A DNA stretch of 41,876 nt from Pyrinomonadaceae bacterium. Lineage in GTDB: Bacteria > Acidobacteriota > Blastocatellia > Pyrinomonadales > Pyrinomonadaceae. The notes beneath the pieces are model-generated. The model did not search any database and had not been told where the DNA came from. It saw only the letters and a list, made by a program, of their open reading frames with translations. This document shows, piece after piece, positions 8,194-16,393 of this stretch. The stretch covers positions 1 to 41,876 of the forward strand of contig JAVEEA010000020.1 in the NCBI GenBank assembly GCA_030840675.1, in the 5' to 3' direction. The position numbers and the translations under genes were made by a program. Position 1 is the first letter of the stretch. The number at the start of each line of letters is the position of its first letter.

Positions 8194-10011
8194 CTAGGCC
8201 TCTTTTTTCTTCGGCCGTTCGTTCGGTTTCAAGACTCGTTTGCGCAGTCGAATGTTGTTTGGTGTCACTTCCACCAGTTCATCGTCGCCGATAAATTCGA
8301 TCGCCTGCTCGAGTGAAAGCTCCTTTGGCGGCACCAGTCGCATCGCATCGTCGGCGGACGCGGCGCGCATGTTGGTCAACTTCTTTTCCTTGACGGCGTT
8401 CACATCAAGATCGACCGCGCGTGCGTTCTCACCGATAATCATGCCCTCGTAAACTTTGGTTCCGGGACGAATGAAGAGCGTTCCTCGCTCCTGCAGGTTG
8501 AAGAGCGCGTAGGTAGTAGTTTCGCCGGTACGATCGGCAACCAGTGAGCCAGTTGATCGACCTCTTAACACTCCTTGCCAATCACCCCAGCGCAGGAAGA
8601 GCGTGTTGAGTAAACCGGTGCCTTTGGTCTCGGTCAAAAACTCGTTGCGAAATCCAATCAAGCCGCGTGACGGAGTTTCAAACTCAAGCCGCACGCGACC
8701 GGTACCGTGGTTTACCATCTTGGTCATCTGGCCTTTGCGTCGTCCCACGGCCTCGGTGACGACACCGATGAACTCTTCAGGACAATCAATCACGACTTGT
8801 TCGATTGGTTCCAGCGTGCGTCCTTCGCTAACGCGTGTGATCGCTTCGGGCTTGGAGACCTGCAGTTCATAGCCTTCGCGTCGCATCATTTCGATGAGAA
8901 TGGATAACTGTAATTCGCCGCGGCCGGACACCTTGAACTGATCGGGAGACTCAGTGTCCTCGACGCGTATCGCGACGTTGGCGAGCAGTTCTTTATCCAG
9001 ACGTTCCCTAACCTGGCGCGAGGTGACGTACTTGCCGTCCTTGCCGGCAAACGGCGAGTTGTTGACGCCAAATATCATTGAGATGGTTGGCTCATCGACT
9101 GCGATAACGGGCAGGGGTTGCGGATTATCGACTGAGGTGATCGTGTCGCCGATCTCAACGTTGTCAACGCCGGCGAGAGCCACGATCTCTCCGAAGCCGG
9201 CACGTTGCACCGATTCCCGTTTCAAACCCTCGAATGCATAAAGTTGCGAGACGCGTACTTTTTGAAAAGTACCGTCAGGCTTCGCTACCGACACTTGATC
9301 GCCGAGTGCGATTTCGCCGGAGAAAATTCTGCCGATTGCGAGTCGCCCGACGTATTCGCTGTAATCGAGATTGGCCACCAGCAGCTGGAGAGAGTCGCTT
9401 CTGATCTGCCTGGGGGCGGGAATTGTTTCTACGATTTGATCGAAGAGCGGTTGTAGATTCGTCGATTCGTCCGTCAACAATTTCTTCGCCATTCCTTCTC
9501 TCGAGATTGAGTAAAGAATGGGAAACTCGATTTGCGCATCAGTAGCGTCGAGATCAAGAAACAATTCGTAGATCTCATTCACAACCTCTTCCGGTCGCGA
9601 ATCATGGCGATCAATCTTGTTAACGACCGCGATTGCCGGCAGCCGTGCTTCAAGCGCTTTCCGCAGTACAAACCTGGTTTGCGGCAGGCAGCCCTCAGCG
9701 GCATCGACCAGCAGCATCACGCCGTCTACCATCTTTAGTACGCGCTCAACTTCACCGCCGAAGTCAGCGTGACCGGGAGTGTCCACGATATTGATCTTGA
9801 CGTCGCGATAATGGACGGAAGTATTCTTGGCCATTATCGTTATTCCGCGCTCACGTTCCAGATCCATGGAGTCCATGACGCGGTCGCGTACCTGTTCGTT
9901 ATCTCGAAACGTTCCAGACTGTCGCAGCATGGCGTCTACCAGAGTCGTCTTTCCGTGATCAACGTGGGCGATTATGGCAATGTTGCGAATGTCTTTTCTT
10001 TCCTGACTCAT
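8194..10011 (-). CDS. typA: translational GTPase TypA/BipA
   Basis: TypA/BipA is a ribosome-binding GTPase of the EF-G/LepA class that helps large-subunit assembly and growth under stress or cold. The 605-residue product has G1 AHVDHGKTT, the switch region RERGITI, G3 [12 protein letters not shown]4 NKIDR, then domain II, the EF-G-like domain ('[24 protein letters not shown]') and the BipA C-terminal domain ('[22 protein letters not shown]'). Length is full. AAAGGA precedes the ATG at 10011 by six bases. It begins a run with thiE, six bases downstream, and lies 124 bases from trmL. Confidence 0.96.
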   Translation of the reverse strand: MSQERKDIRNIAIIAHVDHGKTTLVDAMLRQSGTFRDNEQVRDRVMDSMDLERERGITIMAKNTSVHYRDVKINIVDTPGHADFGGEVERVLKMVDGVMLLVDAAEGCLPQTRFVLRKALEARLPAIAVVNKIDRHDSRPEEVVNEIYELFLDLDATDAQIEFPILYSISREGMAKKLLTDESTNLQPLFDQIVETIPAPRQIRSDSLQLLVANLDYSEYVGRLAIGRIFSGEIALGDQVSVAKPDGTFQKVRVSQLYAFEGLKRESVQRAGFGEIVALAGVDNVEIGDTITSVDNPQPLPVIAVDEPTISMIFGVNNSPFAGKDGKYVTSRQVRERLDKELLANVAIRVEDTESPDQFKVSGRGELQLSILIEMMRREGYELQVSKPEAITRVSEGRTLEPIEQVVIDCPEEFIGVVTEAVGRRKGQMTKMVNHGTGRVRLEFETPSRGLIGFRNEFLTETKGTGLLNTLFLRWGDWQGVLRGRSTGSLVADRTGETTTYALFNLQERGTLFIRPGTKVYEGMIIGENARAVDLDVNAVKEKKLTNMRAASADDAMRLVPPKELSLEQAIEFIGDDELVEVTPNNIRLRKRVLKPNERPKKKEA

Positions 10012-10135
10012 GAATTCCTTTGCATAGATACGAGCAGTCTCAAATTTTACTTAAGTGAAACCGAATATCTTACCACTTTGAAGTGCATAACTCCCGCGGC
10101 CAGCGAGCGATTGCTGCAAACTCTTGATCGTGAGA

Positions 10136-10615
10136 TTACGCTTGGTGTTTTGCTTGACTCTTAAAGGCGGCAGTTTGCCGTAAAGCTTCGTAAAGAACTA
10201 TTCCAACCGCTGTAGCCAGATTCAAGCTGCGAATTCGGGGATTGAGCATCGGGATGGTGAGGCACCGTTCCCAATTTGCGCGAAGCAGAGGTTCCGGAAG
10301 TCCGCGCGTCTCTCTGCCAAAGACCAGGCAATCGTGCCCAGAGAAATCCCATTCCGTATAATTCCTGGAAGCCTTGGTCGTCAGATAAATAAACCGAGCC
10401 TCCGGCAACGACTCCTGTAACTCCTCGACGGTGGAATGACGCGTCAGCGTTACTTCGGGCCAGTAGTCAAGTCCTGCTCGACGCACCGCCTTGTCATCGA
10501 GGCGAAAGCCAGTCACGCCTACAATGTGCAGTGGAACTTCGTTAGCGGCACATAGTCTCGCAATGTTGCCAGTGTTGGGAGGGATCTCAGGTTCGACTAA
10601 TGCAACGTGAATCAT
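10136..10615 (-). CDS. trmL: tRNA (cytidine/uridine-34 2'-O)-methyltransferase TrmL
   Basis: TrmL (YibK) is a SPOUT-fold enzyme that methylates the ribose of the wobble nucleotide in certain leucine tRNAs with S-adenosylmethionine. Motifs seen: VEPEIPPNTGNIARLC near the N-terminus, LVFGRETRGLPE, and IPMLNPRIRSLNLATAVGIVLYEALRQ, written here in part; these form the trefoil knot and AdoMet site. I start at ATG 10615 (MIHVALVEPEIPP), giving 159 residues as in the family; the frame also extends to a TTG at 10651, whose extra twelve residues are not family-like. No strong Shine-Dalgarno is seen for either. It is downstream of the terminator of the Lys/Ala protein. Confidence 0.92.
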   Translation of the reverse strand: MIHVALVEPEIPPNTGNIARLCAANEVPLHIVGVTGFRLDDKAVRRAGLDYWPEVTLTRHSTVEELQESLPEARFIYLTTKASRNYTEWDFSGHDCLVFGRETRGLPEPLLRANWERCLTIPMLNPRIRSLNLATAVGIVLYEALRQTAAFKSQAKHQA

Positions 10616-10674
10616 GTTAGCTGGATGGAGGAAGCAACGCGTTACGATCAAGTCATTAATGGCGGGCTGAATAC

Positions 10675-10718
10675 AAAAGGAACGACGAGTTTCGCTTGAA
10701 GTGCTCGTCGTTCCTTTT
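10675..10718 (-). terminator. strong hairpin terminator after the Lys/Ala-rich small gene
   Basis: A perfect 15-base stem (10675-10689 pairing with 10704-10718, core AACGACGAG/CTCGTCGTT) with a 14-base loop is flanked by A-rich and T-rich sides. On the minus strand the stem ends CCTTTTGT, a short U tract. It lies 72 bases after the stop of the gene ending at 10790 and before trmL. Confidence 0.75.
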
Positions 10719-10789
10719 GAAAGGCCCTGCTGGCCTCAGAAATTTGTGTGCGCCAGTTGAGGGTTGCGGTTGAAACGTCCTGGTCCGAA

Positions 10790-10885
10790 CTATCTCTTCT
10801 TTGCGGCCTTCTTCGCTGTCTTCTTTGCGGCCTTCTTGGCACCACCCTTTTTCGCTGCCTTCTTTCCACCTTTTTTAGTTGCCAT
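10790..10885 (-). CDS. 31-residue Lys/Ala-rich histone-H1-like protein
   Basis: The frame encodes a 31-residue protein made almost only of Lys, Ala and Gly: it opens MATKKGGKKAAKK and continues in AKKAAKK-type repeats to a C-terminal KKR. There are 16 lysines and one arginine and no acidic residue. It resembles the C-terminal tails of eukaryotic H1 and the bacterial H1-like (Hc1/AlgP-type) DNA-binding proteins, so a nucleoid-, RNA- or polyphosphate-binding role is likely but inferred. Support for it being expressed is unusually good: AAGGAG sits nine bases before the ATG, a consensus-like promoter lies about 110 bases upstream, and a strong terminator follows. A longer, Arg-rich frame over the same bases (10648-10869) lacks these signals. 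Confidence 0.8.
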   Translation of the reverse strand: MATKKGGKKAAKKGGAKKAAKKTAKKAAKKR

Positions 10886-10931
10886 TCTTAGTTGCTCCTT
10901 CTTTTTCAGATTTAAGTTTTCAAGTCATGGA

Positions 10932-10964
10932 CCACAAGATGATGTACTTACTTGTCTCTTGTGG
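10932..10964 (-). promoter_or_regulatory. leader hairpin upstream of the Lys/Ala-rich gene
   Basis: CCACAAGA (10932-10939) and TCTTGTGG (10957-10964) form a perfect 8-base inverted repeat in the predicted 5' leader, 47 bases before the start codon. It could stabilise or regulate the message. No known riboswitch is recognised. Confidence 0.4.
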
Positions 10965-10993
10965 GCTAGTGTAAACGGCGCACAACATCTTGC

Positions 10994-11022
10994 TATATAA
11001 ACGCAAACGTCCGCGATGTCAA
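10994..11022 (-). promoter_or_regulatory. sigma-70 promoter of the Lys/Ala-rich gene
   Basis: On the minus strand TTGACA (11017-11022) and TATATA (10994-10999) lie exactly 17 bases apart. The -35 is perfect and the -10 is five of six. The predicted leader is about 100 bases. This is among the best promoter matches in the window and implies strong expression of the 31-residue protein. Confidence 0.7.
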
Positions 11023-11224
11023 CAACTTATTACAACGCGCGGAAAAAATATTTGTGACTCACACGAGTAGAGACTAGCTCGCAACCGAAATATTTTTCGC
11101 GGCTGGCCGCGAGCGCGTCAACTCAATTCCCGTTTCCAGTTTCGGTTATTTGAGGATCGCATGGCGGCGATGGTCCAAGGTTGAAGCAGAGTAGACCAAA
11201 GAAAGTTTGCGAGAGGCTGAGCGA
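11023..11224. other. gene-free stretch between the pilin-like gene and the Lys/Ala gene promoter
   Basis: This is part of the 339-base gap 10886-11224. Apart from the promoter and leader hairpin described separately, it contains an imperfect inverted repeat of about 14 bases (GCGGAAAAAATATTT near 11037-11053 against AAATATTTTTCGCG near 11087-11101), which could terminate the pilus operon. No credible gene was seen. Confidence 0.4.
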
Positions 11225-11887
11225 TCACCGGAAGAGCGGAGTGAAAATCCACCCATCATGGCGATCGATTCCGTAGTAATTAATCACCGAGGCATTTTGG
11301 CTGTCAGGGACCACCCCGATGAAGGGGCCAGACGAATTGTCTACACTCGTACTCGGCGAACTAGTGGCGGCAATTCCCAGCGTTGGTATTACTGTCTGCG
11401 CCAGATCTCCCTCTGTGCGTTGAAGTTCCGGGTCATTAGTGGTTGGTTTGATGTTGTTGGCAAACAGCATTATCGAGCGCTGAAAATCTGCGAGTTGGTT
11501 TGAGCGGGGGCGTACCAAGTTCCATTCGCCGGACGGGGAGAGCGGATCATGCGCCGCTGACGCTCGCAAAATTTGAAGCTTTTTCGTCCCGGCTGGGATT
11601 CCTTCCAGCAGCTGATCGACAGATGTTGGCAGCGCCGCGTCACCTCTAAGTCCGCGGGTTCGAACCTGCGAACTGTAGTAAAGGCGAATGGCATCGGCGA
11701 CTTCCTCGCCCCGAAAAATAGTTTCGATCTCACGCTCGCGTTCCGCCTGTTGACGAATTCCGGGAGCAACCGCCAATGCAAAAATAGCCAGCACCGCCAT
11801 CAACGCCAGCAGCGCTACCAGAGTGTAGCCGTGCTCGCCGGCGTCACTACATCGTCCTGGAGGGTTGGTTAGGTTGTTCAAACGCAT
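11225..11887 (-). CDS. type IV pilin-like/pseudopilin protein lacking Glu5
   Basis: The product has a prepilin peptidase site and N-methylation helix: ...EHG-YTLVALLALMAVLAIFALAV, with cleavage expected after Gly20. Mature residue 5 is Ala instead of the usual Glu that registers pilin subunits during assembly. After the helix, residues about 45-220 form a soluble domain with 'EVADAIRLYYSSQ' and 'SVDQLLEG', resembling GspG/GspH-type pseudopilins. The open frame reaches 11989, but ATG 11887 gives the short positively charged leader typical of prepilins; ATGs at 11905 and 11935 are alternatives, the last overlapping the upstream gene. It is the last gene of the pilN-pilO-pilP-like run and is probably a minor pilin or T2SS-like component. 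Confidence 0.75.
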   Translation of the reverse strand: MRLNNLTNPPGRCSDAGEHGYTLVALLALMAVLAIFALAVAPGIRQQAEREREIETIFRGEEVADAIRLYYSSQVRTRGLRGDAALPTSVDQLLEGIPAGTKKLQILRASAAHDPLSPSGEWNLVRPRSNQLADFQRSIMLFANNIKPTTNDPELQRTEGDLAQTVIPTLGIAATSSPSTSVDNSSGPFIGVVPDSQNASVINYYGIDRHDGWIFTPLFR

Positions 11888-11924
11888 AAATCTCGATGTC
11901 CACATCTTGTGGTATGGTCCAACC

Positions 11925-12842
11925 CTACGGTTCATCGTCTTCGCTGTCCACTCGCGGAGTTGGTCGCTGCATCGGGTTCCCTCGGTCACCCTGCGCTATC
12001 ATCGACAAGGTATGTTTGACCTTCAGATTATTGTCGACAACGACGACCTCCTTTTCAGAAATGCTGGTTACGCGAAATCTTCCGCCAAGCAGATCTCCAC
12101 GTTGGACGTTAAGAGTTTCTTTACTCGCCTTGTCCTGCAGAATTGCAGTGTCGATGAACCGCGGTGTACCAATGATTCCCACGTAGGAATAATTGGGGGT
12201 GGGCGGCGCAGCGACGTTAAGCGACGAGGGGTTCGAGTAAAGCTTGCCATCCGCGGAACGTAACATCACCGCACGCATTCCCGGGTTAGCAATAACGGCA
12301 GCCGGAACCAGGGCCGAGACCTGTTGCGAATTTATGTACCGCGTGCGCAATTCACTGTTGTCAATCACTACGCGTAGTTGCGAAGTAAACTTGTCGCCCG
12401 AGATCTCCAACGTGAAGTCGCCGGTCTTAGCGAAGACATTTGGTGGTGAAATGCTCGCCAGGAGTACTGGCGGAACAGGCGTAGGAGTCGGCGTAGCAAC
12501 AGACGGCACCGGTGTAGGCTGTGGAGTCGGTTCGTAGTATATGAAGATGTTGCGGCGTGCTTCGGGGACCGCCAACGGCGAATAGTCTGACTTTACCGGT
12601 ACGAGTTGTTCCAGATCACTGTCTTTTAACTCCGGCACTGACGGCGCTGCGACTTGCCTGGTTGTTGGTCCGTTCACCCTCGACGGAGAAGATTGGGCCA
12701 CTGTCCTGGTAGGGGCGGGCTTAGAACTTCCGCCGAAACCAAAAAAAGTCCACCAGAGAAACAATACAGCGACCAATCCCAGCACCCCTGCCAGGATTAG
12801 TTTGTTCCGTTCGCTCGGATTCCGAAGGTCATTCGCCTGCAT
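11925..12842 (-). CDS. PilP/GspC-like inner-membrane pilus assembly protein with IPT domain
   Basis: The 305-residue product has a short cytoplasmic start, one membrane helix (about 15-35), a long Pro/Thr/Val-rich linker (about 40-127), an IPT/TIG-like beta domain (about 130-210, 'ISPPNVFAKTGDFTLEISGD') and a C-terminal domain (218-282) that begins YVGIIGTP and contains VQRGDLLGGRFRVTSI. The last region matches the style of PilP and GspC homology domains, which contact the secretin. Unlike PilP of Proteobacteria it is anchored by a helix and not a lipobox, and the IPT domain is extra. It starts eight bases after pilO and overlaps the region before the pseudopilin gene. Likely role: link between the PilNO inner-membrane complex and the outer-membrane pore; inferred from position and architecture. 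Confidence 0.68.
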   Translation of the reverse strand: MQANDLRNPSERNKLILAGVLGLVAVLFLWWTFFGFGGSSKPAPTRTVAQSSPSRVNGPTTRQVAAPSVPELKDSDLEQLVPVKSDYSPLAVPEARRNIFIYYEPTPQPTPVPSVATPTPTPVPPVLLASISPPNVFAKTGDFTLEISGDKFTSQLRVVIDNSELRTRYINSQQVSALVPAAVIANPGMRAVMLRSADGKLYSNPSSLNVAAPPTPNYSYVGIIGTPRFIDTAILQDKASKETLNVQRGDLLGGRFRVTSISEKEVVVVDNNLKVKHTLSMIAQGDRGNPMQRPTPRVDSEDDEP

Positions 12843-12850
12843 ATAGTTCT

Positions 12851-13618
12851 TCAGTGGGCCACTGCATTAACCGCGGCATTAGCGGCGGCATCTCGTTGGA
12901 AGTAAGTGGCCATTTCCAACCGCAAACTAACCATCGCATCGCGTGGCGCAGTGCTGGGCGCCCCCTCAACTAAAGGGGAGTTATTCGCCTCGGTTGAACG
13001 CTCGAGTTCGACGCTGTTGATGATGACAAACTGTTTACTCGTCTCCATGTCCTGAATGAATCGCCGAAGATTTTGATATTGTCCTTCGACAGTCACGCTG
13101 ATAGCGATTCCCGGGTAGACACTTTGCCACTTTGTATTTGCCGACCGCGTGCCGCCGGCGCCGGGCTTGGAACTCGTTGCCTCGAGGGACGTGTAGGTCG
13201 GTCCGGAAGTGTTACGCAAACCATTCTTGCGAATCAGCAAATTCAAAGTATCGTAGAGACCCATTCTGCCGAGGTTGGCGCCTATAAGTTTCTTGCTTTC
13301 AAAGTAGTCGAGACTCTCGGTGATGTCCTGGACCCTTGCCTCAGTAGTCCGTTCCTGGCTCACCACAAACTGCGAATTGCGTAATCGAGTTTGCAGTGCC
13401 GCACGTTCGGCCTCGAGCGCGTTAACGCGCAGACGAGTGGGCAGCAACAAATAAAAATAGCTCACAATCACGAGGAGTAATATCAGGAGACTACCGGCGA
13501 GCCCGACGATTTCGGCGGACCCTAACACTCGTTGTCCGCGCGAGGAGTTGAAGCTTTGGATCGACGCGCGGATGCGTGCGCCTTTTCGCGGGCGTGTGAC
13601 AGGCGACTGGTCGCTCAT
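12851..13618 (-). CDS. pilO: type IV pilus assembly protein PilO-like
   Basis: The 255-residue product is a bitopic inner-membrane protein: a basic N-terminus of about 40 residues, a membrane helix (about 42-62, 'VGLAGSLLILLLVIVSYFYLL'-like), a coiled coil (about 65-110, 'LRVNALEAERAALQTRLRN') and a ferredoxin-like periplasmic domain with 'ISVTVEGQYQNLRRFIQDMETSKQFVIINSVEL', quoted only in outline. The last segment is the hallmark of PilO, which pairs with PilN in the alignment complex. Its ATG overlaps the pilN stop by four bases (ATGA), showing translational coupling. Residue 200 onward carries Ser/Pro-rich insertion 'NSPLVEGAPSTAPR'. Confidence 0.82.
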   Translation of the reverse strand: MSDQSPVTRPRKGARIRASIQSFNSSRGQRVLGSAEIVGLAGSLLILLLVIVSYFYLLLPTRLRVNALEAERAALQTRLRNSQFVVSQERTTEARVQDITESLDYFESKKLIGANLGRMGLYDTLNLLIRKNGLRNTSGPTYTSLEATSSKPGAGGTRSANTKWQSVYPGIAISVTVEGQYQNLRRFIQDMETSKQFVIINSVELERSTEANNSPLVEGAPSTAPRDAMVSLRLEMATYFQRDAAANAAVNAVAH

Positions 13619-14250
13619 TGGCTGCCCCGCTTTTCCCCGCCGTTGGTTGCGGATGTGATGGCAGCCACGGTGGTGACCGGCGAGCCTGCGCGCGGCTGAT
13701 AAACCACGGTCAGTTCATACTCGGCCCCGCTCTCGCCGCGTCCTCGTTGCAGCGTTTGCTGTTTCAATTGCGCCTGGAAAATACCGCCACGATTCATCTC
13801 CGCAATCATGCCCGTCACGATCTCCGGACTCTTCGCCACTACGCTCAACTCCAATTCCGCGAGGGTGGAATCGCCACGCGTCGCCACCTCGCGCACCGCG
13901 ATGCTTTTCACACGCACGTTTCCCGGAAGAGCCAGTTCAAGATCCGAAAACAGTCGCGACCACGAAAACCGCTTGCGGTCCACCAAGGTATGGGCGGCCG
14001 CGAGTGTTTGCAGTTGCTCGGAGGTCAGCGACTTTTTGACGGCCTGAGCTTCTAGGCCCAGTTGTCGCTCCTGTTGCTGTAGATGGTTAAGGTCGTTCTG
14101 TGCCAAAGCCGCCTCGGACCTGGCCCGGGAATTAGCGCGCATGATGAAGATGAGCGAAATCAGCGAGACGAAGATAATAACGGCGGTAACAGCCCACGGA
14201 AGTGAGCGATTACTAAAGGGCTTGCTGGCAAGATTTACTTTTGTCGGCAT
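13615..14250 (-). CDS. pilN: type IV pilus assembly protein PilN-like
   Basis: The 211-residue product starts with VNLASKPF near the N-terminus, close to the INLLP/NLAxxPF motif by which PilN binds the actin-like PilM. A membrane helix follows (about 18-38), then a coiled coil ('LAQNDLNHLQQQERQLGLE') and a periplasmic alpha/beta domain containing FSWSRLFSDLELALPGNVRV, the typical PilN 'W...L..L....P..v.l' element. It is the first gene of the run pilN-pilO-pilP-like-pseudopilin. No pilM is present directly upstream: a GGDEF gene ends 161 bases away. PilM, the assembly ATPase and the secretin must be elsewhere. Start ATG 14250. Confidence 0.82.
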   Translation of the reverse strand: MPTKVNLASKPFSNRSLPWAVTAVIIFVSLISLIFIMRANSRARSEAALAQNDLNHLQQQERQLGLEAQAVKKSLTSEQLQTLAAAHTLVDRKRFSWSRLFSDLELALPGNVRVKSIAVREVATRGDSTLAELELSVVAKSPEIVTGMIAEMNRGGIFQAQLKQQTLQRGRGESGAEYELTVVYQPRAGSPVTTVAAITSATNGGEKRGSQ

Positions 14251-14411
14251 TTATTTACAGCCAGAGGTTACTAAAGAAGCATAACACGCCACCGAGAATC
14301 GGGCGCAACCGAGGAAAACTCCGGCGGCTGGACCTGGTTTGTTTACACGCCGATAAGATGCTGGCGTTGCAAAACAACTGACTTTGAGCCTAACTGAAAA
14401 CTCAGGGTTGC

Positions 14412-15407
14412 TTAGCTAGGGCGCCGCGGAGGTAGGGGCCCTTCAGTCACGGCTAAAGACGGGCGATAAGCACAAATCCGATTACGCCCGCTGCGTTTGG
14501 CCCGGTAAAGTGCCGAGTCAGCCAGCTCTACCAAATGAATCGGATCGGTGGCATCGTCAGGATAAGCCGCCACTCCGATGCTGATCGTAATGCGGTGAGT
14601 GGCCGGACCATCGGGCGAATCCCGCCGCGTTACCGAAAACTCGTGCTCAGCAACCGCCACGCGCACACGTTCAGCGGCGATCAAGCCCTGCGCATAGTTA
14701 GCGTCGAGCAGGAACGCCGCAAACTCTTCGCCCCCAAACCGGGAGGCGACGTCGCCCGCGCGCAGGGCTTCCTTAATCACGCGTCCGGTTTCTTCGAGCG
14801 TTTGACTGCCCACGAGGTGGCCATAAGTGTCGTTAACTTCTTTGAAGTAGTCCAGGTCCATCATGAGCACGCAGAAGGGACGGCAGTCGGCTTCCGCTCG
14901 CGCTGCTTCACGGCGGAGTTCCGAGAAGAACGACTTACTGGTTAAGAGTCCGGTAAGTTCGTCATGCGCGATTAGGCGATGGATCTGTTGCTGGAATTCA
15001 CGATCAATTTCATCCAGCAGATCGAAACGGAAGAGGTGATCTCCGATGACAATCTTATCGCCGTCGTTGAGCGCAACTTCGGTAATTGGCTCGCCATTAA
15101 CGAGCGTGCCGTTGGTCGAGCCGAGATCCGTAATGCGGTAGCTACTCGTGTTCGTGGTCGGGTCCGACTTGCTGTTAATCCGCGCGTGAAGCCGGGAGAC
15201 CCGAGTATCGTTAAGGCGTACATCCGCTTCCAGCGCGCGTCCAATGATTACCTCGGCACGCTCAAGCGGGATCGGCACGGCCAGCAACTCTCCGCTGAGC
15301 GAAACAAGCGCAGGTCGGCGCTCCTCTTGAGCGGGAGTTACTTCCCCCTTGGCGGGACGCAGTTGGGTAGCACCGGGTTCGTCCGCGTTAGAGTTTTGGC
15401 TGGGCAT
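14412..15407 (-). CDS. FHA-domain diguanylate cyclase
   Basis: The protein joins an N-terminal FHA phosphothreonine-binding domain (about 40-128: IGRALEADVRLND, VSRLHARI, DLGSTNGTLVNG) to a GGDEF domain (about 145-318). The active-site loop reads RFGGEEF at about 225-229, a functional GGDEF variant, and the product-inhibition I-site RAGD lies five residues before it, so feedback control by c-di-GMP is expected. The reaction is 2 GTP to cyclic di-GMP. The FHA domain implies control by a Ser/Thr kinase. ATG 15407 is preferred to the TTG just before it. Being adjacent to the pilN operon, it may tie c-di-GMP to pilus assembly; that link is inference. Confidence 0.92.
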   Translation of the reverse strand: MPSQNSNADEPGATQLRPAKGEVTPAQEERRPALVSLSGELLAVPIPLERAEVIIGRALEADVRLNDTRVSRLHARINSKSDPTTNTSSYRITDLGSTNGTLVNGEPITEVALNDGDKIVIGDHLFRFDLLDEIDREFQQQIHRLIAHDELTGLLTSKSFFSELRREAARAEADCRPFCVLMMDLDYFKEVNDTYGHLVGSQTLEETGRVIKEALRAGDVASRFGGEEFAAFLLDANYAQGLIAAERVRVAVAEHEFSVTRRDSPDGPATHRITISIGVAAYPDDATDPIHLVELADSALYRAKRSGRNRICAYRPSLAVTEGPLPPRRPS

Positions 15408-15661
15408 CAATCCGGGTCTGGGTAATCGCGAGTACCGCGCTTAGATTTGGGAACCGCGCCGGGAGCGCACACGAATAGTAACGCTCGGTATCTTAGCGCG
15501 CCAGGATTGAGGTAGCAAAGCATTGCGCTCATTTGCGCGGAACGGTCGCACCGGTTCTCAATTGGCCTGAGATAGCGCTGGCGGGCTGACTCCTATAAAA
15601 TCGTTTCGCAGGAAACTAATAGAAGACGTTGCCGCGTAGTTGTTGTCAGGAAGGAAAACTC

Positions 15662-16297
15662 TTGGGAGAACAAACTAATACAGGGTGTGCCGGGTCGCAG
15701 GAAAATCTCTCCGTGGAGCGTGTAGCGGTCGCAATATTGCCTACTGAGTGGGGCGACTTTCAGATTGCCGGATATCGGTCGCTGATGAGTGATGAAGAGT
15801 TCGTCGCTATTTTCAAGGGCGAGCTGCGGCGCGACCTCCCGACCCTCGTTCGGATCCATTCGCAGTGCCTCACCGGTGACGTGTTCGGATCGACTAAGTG
15901 CGACTGCGGCCCACAACTCCATCAGACGATGCAGATGATTGAGCGCGAGGGAAGAGGCGCCGTCGTCTATCAGTTACAGGAAGGGCGGGGCATCGGCATC
16001 CTCAACAAGATTCGCGCGTATGCTCTTCAGGACCAGGGCGCGGACACCGTCGAAGCAAACGAGCGACTCGGTCTGGCAGTAGATCTGCGCGACTATAAAC
16101 AATGCGCGGAAGTGCTGTTCGATCTCGGGCTTTGCCAGGTTAAGGTGATTTCAAACAACCCACTGAAGTTGCGCGCCCTGGAAGAGGCGGGTCTCTCAAT
16201 TGTCGAACGGGTCTCCATCCAAGTGGCGGAGCCCGTAAAGGCAGGCGCCTACCTGCGCACAAAGAAAGAAAAATTGGGACACTTGATCGAGTTCTAA
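15662..16297 (+). CDS. ribA: GTP cyclohydrolase II
   Basis: RibA opens the imidazole ring of GTP, the first step of riboflavin synthesis. The zinc motif [14 protein letters not shown] is present ([17 protein letters not shown]), followed by [20 protein letters not shown] and the C-terminal [19 protein letters not shown]; all are diagnostic. It is a stand-alone enzyme, not fused to RibB. The open frame extends to a TTG at 15629, but TTG 15662 has AGGAAGG seven bases upstream and is chosen; a GTG at 15713 is another possibility. It gives 211 residues. The only plus-strand gene in the left half, it is closed by a bidirectional terminator. No FMN riboswitch was seen in the 250 bases upstream. Confidence 0.93.
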   Translation: MGEQTNTGCAGSQENLSVERVAVAILPTEWGDFQIAGYRSLMSDEEFVAIFKGELRRDLPTLVRIHSQCLTGDVFGSTKCDCGPQLHQTMQMIEREGRGAVVYQLQEGRGIGILNKIRAYALQDQGADTVEANERLGLAVDLRDYKQCAEVLFDLGLCQVKVISNNPLKLRALEEAGLSIVERVSIQVAEPVKAGAYLRTKKEKLGHLIEF

Positions 16298-16346
16298 TCA
16301 CCGGCTGCTGCTGGGTTCGCCGCCGGGATTTGTTGAACGCAAACGA

Positions 16347-16376
16347 AAAGGCCGCAAGGTTTGAACTGCGGCCTTT
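16347..16376. terminator. bidirectional terminator between ribA and a convergent gene
   Basis: AAAGGCCGCA (16347-16356) and TGCGGCCTTT (16367-16376) form a perfect 10-base stem with a 10-base loop. The T run on the plus strand (TTTGTTATT) serves ribA, and the A-rich left side gives a U tract for the convergent gene ending at 16394. Confidence 0.82.
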
Positions 16377-16393
16377 GTTATTCCACTTCTACT

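Noticed and set aside
10648..10869. 73-residue Arg-rich minus-strand frame
   Set aside because: It is out of frame with the Lys/Ala gene, which has the promoter, Shine-Dalgarno and terminator; the Arg richness results from reading AAG-rich DNA in another phase, and it crosses the terminator hairpin.
15411..15661. FMN riboswitch before ribA
   Set aside because: The conserved FMN aptamer elements were not seen; only AT-poor spacer with a TATAAA near 15595 lacking a -35.
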